A DNA stretch of 64,000 bases from Blautia sp. (lineage in GTDB: Bacteria > Bacillota > Clostridia > Lachnospirales > Lachnospiraceae), in the NCBI GenBank assembly GCA_017463155.1, contig JAFTPT010000010.1, positions 88,304 through 152,303 on the forward strand, given 5' to 3'. The position numbers were made by a program, and so were the translations under genes. Positions 43,282 to 51,823 of the stretch are shown one piece after another. The notes below the pieces were generated by a model that saw nothing but the letters and a program-made list of their open reading frames with translations, made no database searches and had not been told where the DNA came from. Each line of letters begins with the position of its first letter. Position 1 is the first letter of the stretch.

Positions 43282-44404
43282 TTTTAACCGTCCGGCCTTT
43301 ACCGGACGCGAAATGGAATATATAAAGGACGCGGTGGACAGAGGCATGCTCTGCGGGGACGGTCTTTATACCCGCAAGTGTTCCGCATGGCTGCAGGAGC
43401 ATTTTCACGTAAAGCATGCCATCATGACGACCTCCTGTACCCATGCGCTCGAGATGGCTGCCTACCTGGTGGACATACAGCCGGGGGATGAGGTGATCAT
43501 GCCTTCCTACACGTTTGTATCCACTGCGGACGCATTCGTGCTGCGGGGAGCCAGGATCGTCTTTATCGACATCCGCCCGGATACCATGAATATGGACGAG
43601 CAGCTGATCGAGCAGGCGATCACGCCCCGGACCAGGGCGATCGTCCCGGTGCATTACGCCGGCGTGGCCTGTGAGATGGACACGATCATGGACATTGCGT
43701 CGCGGCATAACCTGAAGGTGGTCGAGGACGCGGCCCAGGGGGTGAATGCATGGTACAAGGGACGAGCCCTCGGAACGATCGGGGACCTGGGCTGCTACAG
43801 CTTTCACGAGACCAAAAACTATACGATGGGAGAAGGAGGCGCCCTGACCTTCCAGAACGAGGAGTACCTGGAACGGGCGGAGATCCTCCGTGAAAAAGGA
43901 ACCGACCGGAGCAAGTTCTTCCGGGGCCAGGTGGACAAATACCGCTGGATCGATTACGGATCCTCCTATCTGCCCAGCGAGCTGAATACCGCCTACCTGT
44001 ATGCCCAGCTGGAGGCTGCCGGCCAGATCGACCAAAAACGCAGGGAGATCTATAATTTCTACCATGAGGCGCTGAAGCCTCTCGCGGATGCCGGAAAGAT
44101 CGAACGGCCGGTCATTCCCGCGGACTGCGTGGATAACTGCCATATGTACTTTATCCGTGTACGGAACCTGGACGTCCGGACGCGCCTGATCCGCTACCTG
44201 CGTGAGCGGGATATCTGCAGTGTGTTCCACTATGTGCCGCTGCACAGCTCCCCTGCGGGACAGAAATTCGGGACCTTCAGTGGAGAAGACCGGTATACCA
44301 CTTCGCTCAGCGAGCGGCTTCTCCGGCTGCCGATGTTCTACAACCTTCCGATGGAGGATGCAGCGAAGGTCGCGGACGCACTTCTGTCCTTTACGGAGTA
44401 TTGA
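43274..44404 (+). CDS. rffA: dTDP-4-amino-4,6-dideoxygalactose transaminase (RffA/WecE type)
   Basis: A 376-residue DegT/DnrJ/EryC1 aminotransferase. The PLP lysine is in SFHETKNYTMGEGG, and QPGDEVIMPSYTFVSTADAF, PVHYAGVACEMD and CHMYFIRVRNL are the stretches that mark RffA/WecE rather than other sugar aminotransferases. It converts dTDP-4-keto-6-deoxyglucose to dTDP-Fuc4N with glutamate as donor. The dTDP-glucose pathway genes rmlA and rmlB are not in the window, so they must be elsewhere. The product is a good candidate for the sugar loaded by the ArnC-like transferase. Confidence 0.85.
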   Translation: MIDFNRPAFTGREMEYIKDAVDRGMLCGDGLYTRKCSAWLQEHFHVKHAIMTTSCTHALEMAAYLVDIQPGDEVIMPSYTFVSTADAFVLRGARIVFIDIRPDTMNMDEQLIEQAITPRTRAIVPVHYAGVACEMDTIMDIASRHNLKVVEDAAQGVNAWYKGRALGTIGDLGCYSFHETKNYTMGEGGALTFQNEEYLERAEILREKGTDRSKFFRGQVDKYRWIDYGSSYLPSELNTAYLYAQLEAAGQIDQKRREIYNFYHEALKPLADAGKIERPVIPADCVDNCHMYFIRVRNLDVRTRLIRYLRERDICSVFHYVPLHSSPAGQKFGTFSGEDRYTTSLSERLLRLPMFYNLPMEDAAKVADALLSFTEY

Positions 44405-44449
44405 CCTGACGCGGAAACACAGAGTAATCAGAAATGAGGAGATCATAAA

Positions 44450-45004
44450 ATGGGTAAGATCAAGGTAACGCCTTGTCAGGAGATCGAGGGCCTCAAGGTG
44501 ATCGAGCCGACTGTCTTCGGGGACAGCCGCGGCTATTTCATGGAGACCTACAATTATAACGATTTTAAAGAAGCGGGGATCGATGTGGTGTTCGTGCAGG
44601 ACAACCAGTCTGCCTCCCACTACGGCGTGCTGCGGGGACTGCATTTCCAGATCAGCCATCCGCAGGACAAGCTGGTACGCGTGGTGCGCGGCGAGGTCTT
44701 TGACGTGGCCGTCGACCTGCGGGAAGGCTCAAAGAGCTTCGGCAGGTGGTACGGTACGATCCTGTCCGCCGAGAACAAAAAGCAGTTCTTTATCCCCAAG
44801 GGCTTTGCCCATGGCTTCCTGGTGCTCTCCGACATAGCGGAATTTACCTACAAATGCTCGGATTTCTATCATCCCAACGACGAAGGCGGGCTCCTGTGGA
44901 GTGATCCGGATATAGGGATCGACTGGCCGGTCCCGAAGGGAATGACGCCGGAGCTGTCCGAAAAGGACAGGCTGTGGAAGGGCATCAAGGACTACAGAAG
45001 ATAG
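44450..45004 (+). CDS. rmlC: dTDP-4-dehydrorhamnose 3,5-epimerase
   Basis: 184 residues, the cupin-fold RmlC. Catalytic RGLHFQ with the conserved histidine, the acidic VAVDLREGSKSFG stretch and IPKGFAHGFLVLSD are all present, with the tyrosine in the YKCSDFYHP region. It makes the precursor of dTDP-L-rhamnose, so the polymer probably contains rhamnose as well as an amino sugar. An AGGAG site precedes it after a 45-base gap, the largest within this locus apart from the one before the methyltransferase gene. Confidence 0.93.
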   Translation: MGKIKVTPCQEIEGLKVIEPTVFGDSRGYFMETYNYNDFKEAGIDVVFVQDNQSASHYGVLRGLHFQISHPQDKLVRVVRGEVFDVAVDLREGSKSFGRWYGTILSAENKKQFFIPKGFAHGFLVLSDIAEFTYKCSDFYHPNDEGGLLWSDPDIGIDWPVPKGMTPELSEKDRLWKGIKDYRR

Positions 45005-45013
45005 GAGAACGGC

Positions 45014-45829
45014 ATGCAGAAGGGCATTTTTTCACTGCCGGCGGACTGTATCAGGAACCGCCGGCTGATCATGAAGCTTGCCGGGAACGATTTCCGGACA
45101 CGATATGCGGGCTCCTATCTGGGGACGATCTGGGCTTTTGTACACCCGGTCGTCACGATCCTCGTCTACTGGTTCGTCTTTTCGGTCGGCATGCGGAACG
45201 GGGCAGGGAATCTGGGGATCCCGTTCGTGCTGTACCTGGTGGCCGGCATCGTGCCGTGGTTCTTCTTTCAGGATGCCCTGACCGGAGGGACCAACGCGTT
45301 TCTTGAATATAATTATCTTGTAAAAAAAGTCGTATTTCAGATCAGCGTGCTGCCGGTCGTCAAGATCATCGCGGCCCTCTTCGTACACGGCTTTTTTGTG
45401 CTGTTTACGATCGTCCTGTATGCCTGCTACGGGCGCTTTCCGGACTGGTACTATCTGCAGATCTTTTACTACAGTGCCTGCGTATTCCTGCTGGCGCTGG
45501 GGATCTGCTACATGACCAGCTCGGCGGTGGTGTTCTTCCGGGATCTGTCCCAGATCATCAGTATCCTGCTGCAGGTGGGGATCTGGCTGACCCCGATCAT
45601 GTGGGTGGCGGAGGATGCGCTTGCGAGTCATCCGCTGATCATGAAGATCATGAGGCTGAATCCCATGTACTACGTTGTTTCCGGCTACAGGGACGCCTTT
45701 TTCGGCAAGAGATGGTTCTTTGAAAAACCACTATGGACCCTGTATTTCTGGGCCTTCACCGTGGTCTGTTTCCTGCTCGGAGGCGTGGTGTTCAAGAGGC
45801 TCAGGATCCATTTCGCGGACGTACTTTGA
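45014..45829 (+). CDS. wzm: Polysaccharide ABC exporter permease (Wzm/TagG-like)
   Basis: A 271-residue ABC-2 type permease with six membrane helices. Family features include the amphipathic N-terminus, NDFRTRYAGSYLGTIWAF and the C-terminal NPMYYVVSGYRDAFF segment. It exports a lipid-linked polymer made in the cytoplasm, such as teichoic acid or O-antigen-like rhamnan. Lies nine bases after rmlC and 12 before its ATPase. Confidence 0.92.
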   Translation: MQKGIFSLPADCIRNRRLIMKLAGNDFRTRYAGSYLGTIWAFVHPVVTILVYWFVFSVGMRNGAGNLGIPFVLYLVAGIVPWFFFQDALTGGTNAFLEYNYLVKKVVFQISVLPVVKIIAALFVHGFFVLFTIVLYACYGRFPDWYYLQIFYYSACVFLLALGICYMTSSAVVFFRDLSQIISILLQVGIWLTPIMWVAEDALASHPLIMKIMRLNPMYYVVSGYRDAFFGKRWFFEKPLWTLYFWAFTVVCFLLGGVVFKRLRIHFADVL

Positions 45830-45841
45830 CGGAGGGCGTAC

Positions 45842-47182
45842 ATGGAGGATAAAAATGTCATTCAGGTCAGGGACCTGACCAAAATCTATAAATTATACGA
45901 TAAACCATCCGACCGCCTGAAGGAGGCGCTCGGTCTGACCCGGCGTAAGCGGTTCAAAGAGCACTACGCCCTGCGGGGACTGAATTTCAGGATCCGCGAA
46001 GGGGAATGCGTCGGGATCATCGGCGTGAACGGCTCCGGAAAATCCACGCTTCTCAAGATCATCACCGGCGTTCTGACGCCCACCTCGGGGGAGGTCAGCG
46101 TAGAGGGACGGATCTCCGCTCTGCTTGAACTCGGGGCCGGCTTCAACATGGAGTACACCGGCATTGAGAACGTATACCTGAACGGGACCATGATGGGCTT
46201 TTCAAAGGAGGAGATCGACCGGCGCCTTCCGGATATCCTGTCATTCGCGGACATCGGGGACTATGTCAATCAGCCGGTCAAGACCTACTCCAGCGGTATG
46301 TTCGTCCGGCTTGCTTTTGCCGTGGCCATCAACATCGATCCGGAGATCCTGATCGTGGATGAAGCCCTGTCCGTCGGAGATGTTTTTTTTCAGGCGAAGT
46401 GTTTTCACAAATTCGAGGAATTCAAAAAACAGGGAAAGACCGTGCTGATCGTGAGCCATGACCTGGGAAGCATCACCCGGTACTGCGACCGCGTGCTTCT
46501 CCTTCACCAGGGGAACCTGCTGGACCAGGGATCTCCGAAGGAGATGGTGGACGTCTACAAGCAGCTCCTGGTGCACCAGGAGCCGGTCAGGCAGGCGGAA
46601 GGACAGGAGGGAGAAGGTTCCGGAACCTGGGAACGGTGGCACGACGGGATCTCCGGGGCGACCACGATCCCAAAAGGGGAGGACGATCCCTCCGATGTGT
46701 GGCAGCAGCCGTTTCAGATGAATCCGGATATCCTGGAATACGGGGAGCGGCGTGCGGAGATCACCGGCATCCGCATCGTCGATGACCGGGGGAGGGCGTC
46801 CAATGTGGTGCACAAAGGAAAGCCCTTCGCGATCAAGGTGCGTGTCCTGTTCCATGAACCGATCCAGGATCCCATCGTCGCCTATACCTTCCTGAACGTC
46901 CATGGGACGGAGATCGCGGGGACCAATACGATGTATGAGAAAATGTCCTTTGAGGATCCCTCCGCCGGCCGGGAGTGTGAGGTTACCTTCCGCCAGCAGA
47001 TGGACCTGCAGGGCGGGGAGTATCTTCTGTCCTTCGGCTGTACAGGCTTCAGGGACGGAGATTTTACGGTCTATCACAGGCTTTACTATGCCTGCAATGT
47101 CACCGTCGTATCGGATAAAAATACGGTCGGTTTTTTCGACATGAATTCCCGGGTCGAGATACAGGAGCTGAACGGGAGATAA
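45842..47182 (+). CDS. wzt: Polysaccharide ABC exporter ATPase with carbohydrate-binding tail (Wzt-like)
   Basis: 446 residues. The ABC domain (1-240) has Walker A GVNGSGKSTLLK, signature YSSGMFVRLAFA and Walker B ILIVDEALSVGD. The C-terminal part (about 290-446) is the Wzt_C beta-sandwich that reads the chain-end structure of the polymer before export (YTFLNVHGTEIAG, LQGGEYLLSFGCTG). Its presence implies that a capped polymer end, for example methylated or phosphorylated, is the export signal. The methyltransferase and kinase-like genes right after could supply such a cap. Confidence 0.93.
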   Translation: MEDKNVIQVRDLTKIYKLYDKPSDRLKEALGLTRRKRFKEHYALRGLNFRIREGECVGIIGVNGSGKSTLLKIITGVLTPTSGEVSVEGRISALLELGAGFNMEYTGIENVYLNGTMMGFSKEEIDRRLPDILSFADIGDYVNQPVKTYSSGMFVRLAFAVAINIDPEILIVDEALSVGDVFFQAKCFHKFEEFKKQGKTVLIVSHDLGSITRYCDRVLLLHQGNLLDQGSPKEMVDVYKQLLVHQEPVRQAEGQEGEGSGTWERWHDGISGATTIPKGEDDPSDVWQQPFQMNPDILEYGERRAEITGIRIVDDRGRASNVVHKGKPFAIKVRVLFHEPIQDPIVAYTFLNVHGTEIAGTNTMYEKMSFEDPSAGRECEVTFRQQMDLQGGEYLLSFGCTGFRDGDFTVYHRLYYACNVTVVSDKNTVGFFDMNSRVEIQELNGR

Positions 47183-47199
47183 GTACAAAGGCAGACTTG

Positions 47200-47225
47200 G
47201 CAGGCCGTTTCCGGCCTGCAGGAGG
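47200..47225 (+). promoter_or_regulatory. Hairpin abutting the ribosome site of the methyltransferase gene
   Basis: GCAGGCCG (47200-47207) pairs with CGGCCTGC (47212-47219), and AGGAGG follows directly at 47220-47225. There is no T run, so it is more likely an RNA-stabilising or translation-tuning element than a terminator. Confidence 0.4.
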
Positions 47226-47233
47226 ATTTATAC

Positions 47234-48163
47234 ATGACAACGGAAAACCGGTATGCGTGCATCGATGATACCTGGAACCGGGGCAGAGATCCATGGGAGC
47301 AGGAGGCTGCCTATGAGGAGCTTCTCCAGGTGGCGGAAAAATACCCCTGCGGTGAGTGGAACCAGGTGATCGCCCGGAAACTGAAAAGGCCCGTTCTCTT
47401 CACATTTTCGCATCTACGCGAAAACCTGGTGAACTGGCTTCCCATCGGCCCGAAGGACCGCATCCTGGAGATCGGGAGCGGGTGCGGGGAGATTACGGGC
47501 GCGCTTTCGCGTGCGGCGAAGGAGGTCGTCTGCGTGGAACGTTCCCTCAAAAAAAGCCGGATCAATGCCCTTCGGAACGGAGCCTCCGGAAATGTACACA
47601 TATTCGTGGGCATATGGCAGGATCTTCTGATGCGGATCCCGGGGAGCTTTGACTATGTCTTTCTTGCGGGAAGCTTTGCGGATGCAGGCGCCCTTATGCA
47701 CGGGGAGGATCCCCACGAAGAGCTTCTGAAAAGCCTTGCGGGTTTTCTGAATCCCCACGGCAGGATCGTGATCGCTATCGAAAACCGGCTGGGGCTCAAG
47801 TACTGGGCCGGATGCCGGGAAGAGCATACGGACCGCTATTTTGCGGGACTGGAGGGCTTTGACGGAGCGGGAAACAGGCGCACCTTCTCCCGGAGGGAGC
47901 TGTCGGAGCTGATCGGCCGTGCCGGACGGTTCAAAACGGAGTTCTATTATCCCTGTCCGGACCATGTGTTCCCCACGGAGATCTTTTCGGACCGGTATCT
48001 CCCGAAGCCGGGAGAACTAAAGGGTTCCTACCGGAACTTTGACAGGGAGCGGATGCTCCTTTTTGATGAGCAGAAGGTGATGGATTCCCTGATCGGCAGC
48101 GGCCTGTTCGGGGAGTTCGCGAATTCCTTCCTGGTCGTGCTGGAAAAGGAGGGAGCGGAATGA
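47234..48163 (+). CDS. Class I SAM-dependent methyltransferase
   Basis: 309 residues. The SAM-binding strand-loop is ILEIGSGCGEITGAL, with the acidic end of beta-2 in VVCVERSLKK and the Asp-containing FDYVFLAGSFADAG. IENRLGLKYWAGCREEHTDRYF resembles methyltransferases found in rhamnan and teichoic-like glycan clusters. It overlaps the next gene by four bases. Likely modifies the growing polymer or its end, which would fit a Wzt with a recognition tail; the acceptor is unknown. Confidence 0.82.
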   Translation: MTTENRYACIDDTWNRGRDPWEQEAAYEELLQVAEKYPCGEWNQVIARKLKRPVLFTFSHLRENLVNWLPIGPKDRILEIGSGCGEITGALSRAAKEVVCVERSLKKSRINALRNGASGNVHIFVGIWQDLLMRIPGSFDYVFLAGSFADAGALMHGEDPHEELLKSLAGFLNPHGRIVIAIENRLGLKYWAGCREEHTDRYFAGLEGFDGAGNRRTFSRRELSELIGRAGRFKTEFYYPCPDHVFPTEIFSDRYLPKPGELKGSYRNFDRERMLLFDEQKVMDSLIGSGLFGEFANSFLVVLEKEGAE

Positions 48164-49305
48164 AAAAGGTCATCTACACACGCTTCTCCAATGAGCGCAG
48201 CCGCGCCTTCTCCATACGTACAGCGATCCTGGAGGATGAGAACGGACAGCGCTTTGTCCGGAAAAGCGCATGCTGGACGGAGGGCGAGAAGCATCTCGCA
48301 AGGATGGTGCCGCTGCAGGATACACTGGATGAGCTGTACCGGCCCTGCGGCCTCTGCTGCAACCGCTGCCACGAGGAGGACGGGGCCGTCTGGTTCGAAT
48401 ACCTGACCGCGGAGACCCTGGAAGAATGCCTGGACCGGCTGCTTGCAGAGGGAAAGACAGAGGAAGCCCGCGCGAAGCTGATCGATTATCTTGACAGAGT
48501 GCAGAAGATCGTAAGCAGAGAGCCCTTCACCGTGACGCCCGCGTTCACAAAGGTGTTCGGCTCTTTTACGGAAACGGGAAGCTTTCTGTCCGCACCTGTC
48601 ACCAATATCGACATGGTCTGCCAGAACGTGATGCTGACGGAGACGCCGACGCTCCTTGATCATGAGTGGAGCTTTCCTTTTCCGGTTCCCGCGCCTTATG
48701 TGCTGTTCCGGATCCTGCACTACTATCTGGAGACGCTGGACTCCCGCAGAAAGCTTGGTGACGGGCTCTATGAAAGATATGGGATCACGGAGCCTTTGAA
48801 AAAACAGTTTTTACGGATGGAACGCTGCTTTCAGCGCTATATGCGGGGAGGCGTGACGCCCCTCGGAGAACTGTACCGGGACCTGGGGGCCGGCACCGCC
48901 GTCGTACAGGCACTGCCGCCTGGAAGCCTGCAGGTTTATTTTTCCTATGGGACAGGCTACAGGGAAGAGGATTCCGCCAGGATCCCCATCAAGGACCGGG
49001 AGGTGCGCGGAAGCGTCGGGATCCCGGAGGGCTGTACGGCCGTGCGCGTGGATCCGGGCGATGAGCCCTGCACAGTGAAGATCCGGCAGCTGTCCTTTGA
49101 CGATAAAAAGGCGGATCTTTCCCATGCGAAGATCCCGGCCGGCGTCCGCATGGGAAACGACATCCGGATCCGGAAGGCCGATCCGGGGATCTTTGACATC
49201 CCGGTTCCTTCCGGTGCGAAAAGACTCCGGGTTCACATGGAGATCCTTCCGAAGAGTGAAGGCTCCATTCTGCCATTTCACAGAAAAGAAAGGAAAAGCG
49301 AATGA
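48160..49305 (+). CDS. Kinase-like protein with C-terminal beta domain, polysaccharide locus
   Basis: 381 residues. The first 230 look like a small-molecule kinase fold (APH/lipopolysaccharide kinase type): NIDMVCQNVMLTETP followed by LLDHEWSF mimics the HxDxxxxNxL and D(W/E) metal-site pattern, with an early lysine in FVRKSACW. The usual catalytic HxD is ID here, so activity is uncertain. Residues 240-380 form a beta domain also seen near glycosyltransferases (QVYFSYGTGYREED). Overlaps both neighbours by four bases. It could phosphorylate the polymer end. Confidence 0.55.
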   Translation: MKKVIYTRFSNERSRAFSIRTAILEDENGQRFVRKSACWTEGEKHLARMVPLQDTLDELYRPCGLCCNRCHEEDGAVWFEYLTAETLEECLDRLLAEGKTEEARAKLIDYLDRVQKIVSREPFTVTPAFTKVFGSFTETGSFLSAPVTNIDMVCQNVMLTETPTLLDHEWSFPFPVPAPYVLFRILHYYLETLDSRRKLGDGLYERYGITEPLKKQFLRMERCFQRYMRGGVTPLGELYRDLGAGTAVVQALPPGSLQVYFSYGTGYREEDSARIPIKDREVRGSVGIPEGCTAVRVDPGDEPCTVKIRQLSFDDKKADLSHAKIPAGVRMGNDIRIRKADPGIFDIPVPSGAKRLRVHMEILPKSEGSILPFHRKERKSE

Positions 49306-51749
49306 GAAGTCAGCTTCTGGAAGTTGAAAAAGAGCGCTTTTATCTGAACGACGCGTCACAGTATCTCGTGCAGGGAGTGATCCCGGAGGGGGATGAGGTG
49401 GAAGCGTACTTAGACCGGAAAAAGCTTCCCTGTGTCACCACGCCCAGGGTTGCGGTCAGTGCGATCCAGCGGTTCAAGGACAGCGAGGTCCTGGAGGGAC
49501 AGCGGGTGGAAGCCCTGATCACCCTGCCGGAGGATCTGTCCGGCTATCGGGAGCTGAGGCTTTTCTCGGTTTCGAAGGAGAGCCGCCGGAGATGGTTCCG
49601 GATCGGCACAAAGGAGCTGACCGCGCGCCGGAACCGGCCGCAGTTCTTCATTGAGCTGGAGCATATGGACCAGGATACAAAGACGCTGGTGATCCGCGGC
49701 TGGGCAGCCGCCGATGGACACGTCCGCCTGCGGTTTTACGATGATGATAAAAAACCGGTTTCCGTGGCCATTCAGCGGAACGCAAGGACCGACGTGCAGG
49801 ATATGTTCGCGGAATGCACCGTGGACCATGAGGCGGGGTTCTATGCGGAGATCGAGGGCGTCACCGGTCGGTATCTATATCTGGTGATGCGCCCGGAAAA
49901 CGGAAAGCCGGCTGTCCACCGGATCGGGACCGGTAAAAAAGAGGTCCTGTTTTCAAAGGTCGAGAAGTACCGGAAAAAGGGAATGACCTACTTACGGGCC
50001 AACGGCCCCCGGGCGCTGGCCATCAAGGCGGGGCAGAAGGTCCAGGAGATCCGGAACCGGCCCATGCCCTACGAAAAATGGCTTCCCAGGCATCTTCCCG
50101 ACAGAGACGAGCTGGAGAGGCAGAGGCGTGATGTGCCGGCCTTTTCCCCGAAGATCTCCATCGTTGTGCCCCTGTACAGGACAAAGGAGGAATACCTGCG
50201 TGCCCTGGTGGATTCGGTAAGAGCCCAGACCTACACAAATTGGGAGCTTATCCTTTCCGACGGCAGCGGCGCGGATTCACCGCTTACGGGGATCCTTAGG
50301 GAACTGGAAGAGACGGACAGCCGCATCAGGCCGGTCCTCCATAAGGAAAGGCTCCGGATCGCCCAGAACACCAACGCGGCCATTGAGGCGGCGTCAGGTA
50401 CGTACATTGCCTTCGCCGACCATGACGACCTGCTGTGCGAGCATGCGCTGTATGCCTGCGTGCAGGCCCTGAACGAACGACCGGACGCGGAGCTGATCTA
50501 CTCGGACGAGGATAAAGTGTCCGTAAACGGAAAACACTTCTTTGAGCCGCAGTTTAAGCCGGATTTCAACCTGGATCTTCTGCATACGGTCAACTACATC
50601 TGCCATCTGATGGTGGTGAAACGGGAGCTTCTGGAGAGGACAGGACTTCTGCGGCCTGAATTCGAGGGAGCACAGGACTATGACCTGACGCTGCGCTGCA
50701 TCGAAAACACCGGCGCCATCGTGCATATCCCGCAGATCCTCTATCACTGGCGCAGCCACGAAGAGTCCACGTCGGAAAACCCCGAGAGCAAGCTGTACGC
50801 CTTTGAAGCCGGGGAGCGTGCCCTGCAGGCGCATTTTGACCGGATCGGCGTCAAAGCGGAGGTCTACCGGGGGGCGTACCCGGGACTTTACAGGACCCGC
50901 TACATCCGGGATCATGATCCGCTGGTGTCGATCCTGATCCCGAACAAGGATCATATCGATGACCTGGAGCGGTGCATACGGTCCGTGGAGGAAAAGTCCA
51001 CCTACCGGAATTACGAATACATCATCATCGAGAACAACAGCGAGGAAGAAGAGACCTTCGCTTATTATAAAGAACTGGAGAAAAGATACCCTCATGTCCA
51101 TGTTGTGTACTGGGACGGGCCTTTCAATTTCCCGGACATCAACAACTTCGGGGCGGAAAAGGCTTCGGGTGAGTACCTGCTCCTTCTGAACAACGACACG
51201 GAGGTCATCAATGAAACCTGGCTCGAAGAGCTGCTGGGATACGGCATGCGGCCGGACGTCGGCATCGTCGGCGCCAGGCTGTACTATGAGGATAATACGG
51301 TCCAGCATGCCGGCGTCGTCATCGGCTTCGGCGGGATCGCGGGACATTGTTTTGTCCAGCAGCCAAGGGAGAATACCGGGTACTGCCACAGGATCATCAG
51401 CGCCCAGAATTACAGCGCCGTCACGGCGGCCTGCATGCTGGTGCGCGCTTCCGTCTACCGGGAGGTGGGCGGTATGTCCCATGACCTGGCGGTGGCCTTC
51501 AACGACATCGATTTCTGCCTGAAGGTCCGCGAGGCCGGTTACCTGGTGGTGTACAACCCCTATGTCGAGCTGTACCATTACGAATCCAAGTCAAGAGGGT
51601 ATGAAGATACGCCGGAAAAACGGGAGCGCTTTGCCAGGGAGACCGCCACGCTCGAGGCTCACTGGCCGGAGGTCTTCCGGAAACCGGATCCTTACTACAA
51701 TGTGAACCTGACCCTGAAAAGCCAGGACTTCTCACTGAAAAAGCTTTGA
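49302..51749 (+). CDS. Large tandem GT2 glycosyltransferase (rhamnan-type)
   Basis: 815 residues: an N-terminal accessory region of about 270 residues, then two GT-A modules. The first (about 285-530) has ISIVVPLYRTKEEYLRAL and the FADHDDLL/YSDEDK metal-binding motifs; the second (about 545-810) has SILIPNKDHIDDL and LLLLNNDTEV. Such double enzymes build repeating rhamnose-type backbones. It starts in the stop of the kinase-like gene (ATGA). It is the only polymerising cytoplasmic glycosyltransferase in the locus, so it should make most of the backbone. Confidence 0.88.
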   Translation: MRSQLLEVEKERFYLNDASQYLVQGVIPEGDEVEAYLDRKKLPCVTTPRVAVSAIQRFKDSEVLEGQRVEALITLPEDLSGYRELRLFSVSKESRRRWFRIGTKELTARRNRPQFFIELEHMDQDTKTLVIRGWAAADGHVRLRFYDDDKKPVSVAIQRNARTDVQDMFAECTVDHEAGFYAEIEGVTGRYLYLVMRPENGKPAVHRIGTGKKEVLFSKVEKYRKKGMTYLRANGPRALAIKAGQKVQEIRNRPMPYEKWLPRHLPDRDELERQRRDVPAFSPKISIVVPLYRTKEEYLRALVDSVRAQTYTNWELILSDGSGADSPLTGILRELEETDSRIRPVLHKERLRIAQNTNAAIEAASGTYIAFADHDDLLCEHALYACVQALNERPDAELIYSDEDKVSVNGKHFFEPQFKPDFNLDLLHTVNYICHLMVVKRELLERTGLLRPEFEGAQDYDLTLRCIENTGAIVHIPQILYHWRSHEESTSENPESKLYAFEAGERALQAHFDRIGVKAEVYRGAYPGLYRTRYIRDHDPLVSILIPNKDHIDDLERCIRSVEEKSTYRNYEYIIIENNSEEEETFAYYKELEKRYPHVHVVYWDGPFNFPDINNFGAEKASGEYLLLLNNDTEVINETWLEELLGYGMRPDVGIVGARLYYEDNTVQHAGVVIGFGGIAGHCFVQQPRENTGYCHRIISAQNYSAVTAACMLVRASVYREVGGMSHDLAVAFNDIDFCLKVREAGYLVVYNPYVELYHYESKSRGYEDTPEKRERFARETATLEAHWPEVFRKPDPYYNVNLTLKSQDFSLKKL

Positions 51750-51760
51750 TCGGATCAAAA

Positions 51761-51790
51761 GCCCCGGTGACGGAAAAACCGGGGCATATT
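51761..51790 (+). terminator. Hairpin between the GT2 and YfhO-like genes
   Basis: GCCCCGGT (51761-51768) pairs with ACCGGGGC (51778-51785), then ATATTTT. It has a good stem but few T residues, so partial termination is likely, lowering expression of the last gene. Confidence 0.55.
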
Positions 51791-51823
51791 TTCCGGGAAG
51801 AGCCGGAACAACAGGAGGAAACC

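Noticed and set aside
40087-43347. Minus-strand open frame of 1086 codons
   Set aside because: It is the opposite strand of the half-flippase, ATP-grasp/PLP and GT2 genes. It is rich in His, Arg, Pro and Gln, matches no family, and reflects GC-rich coding sequence on the other strand.
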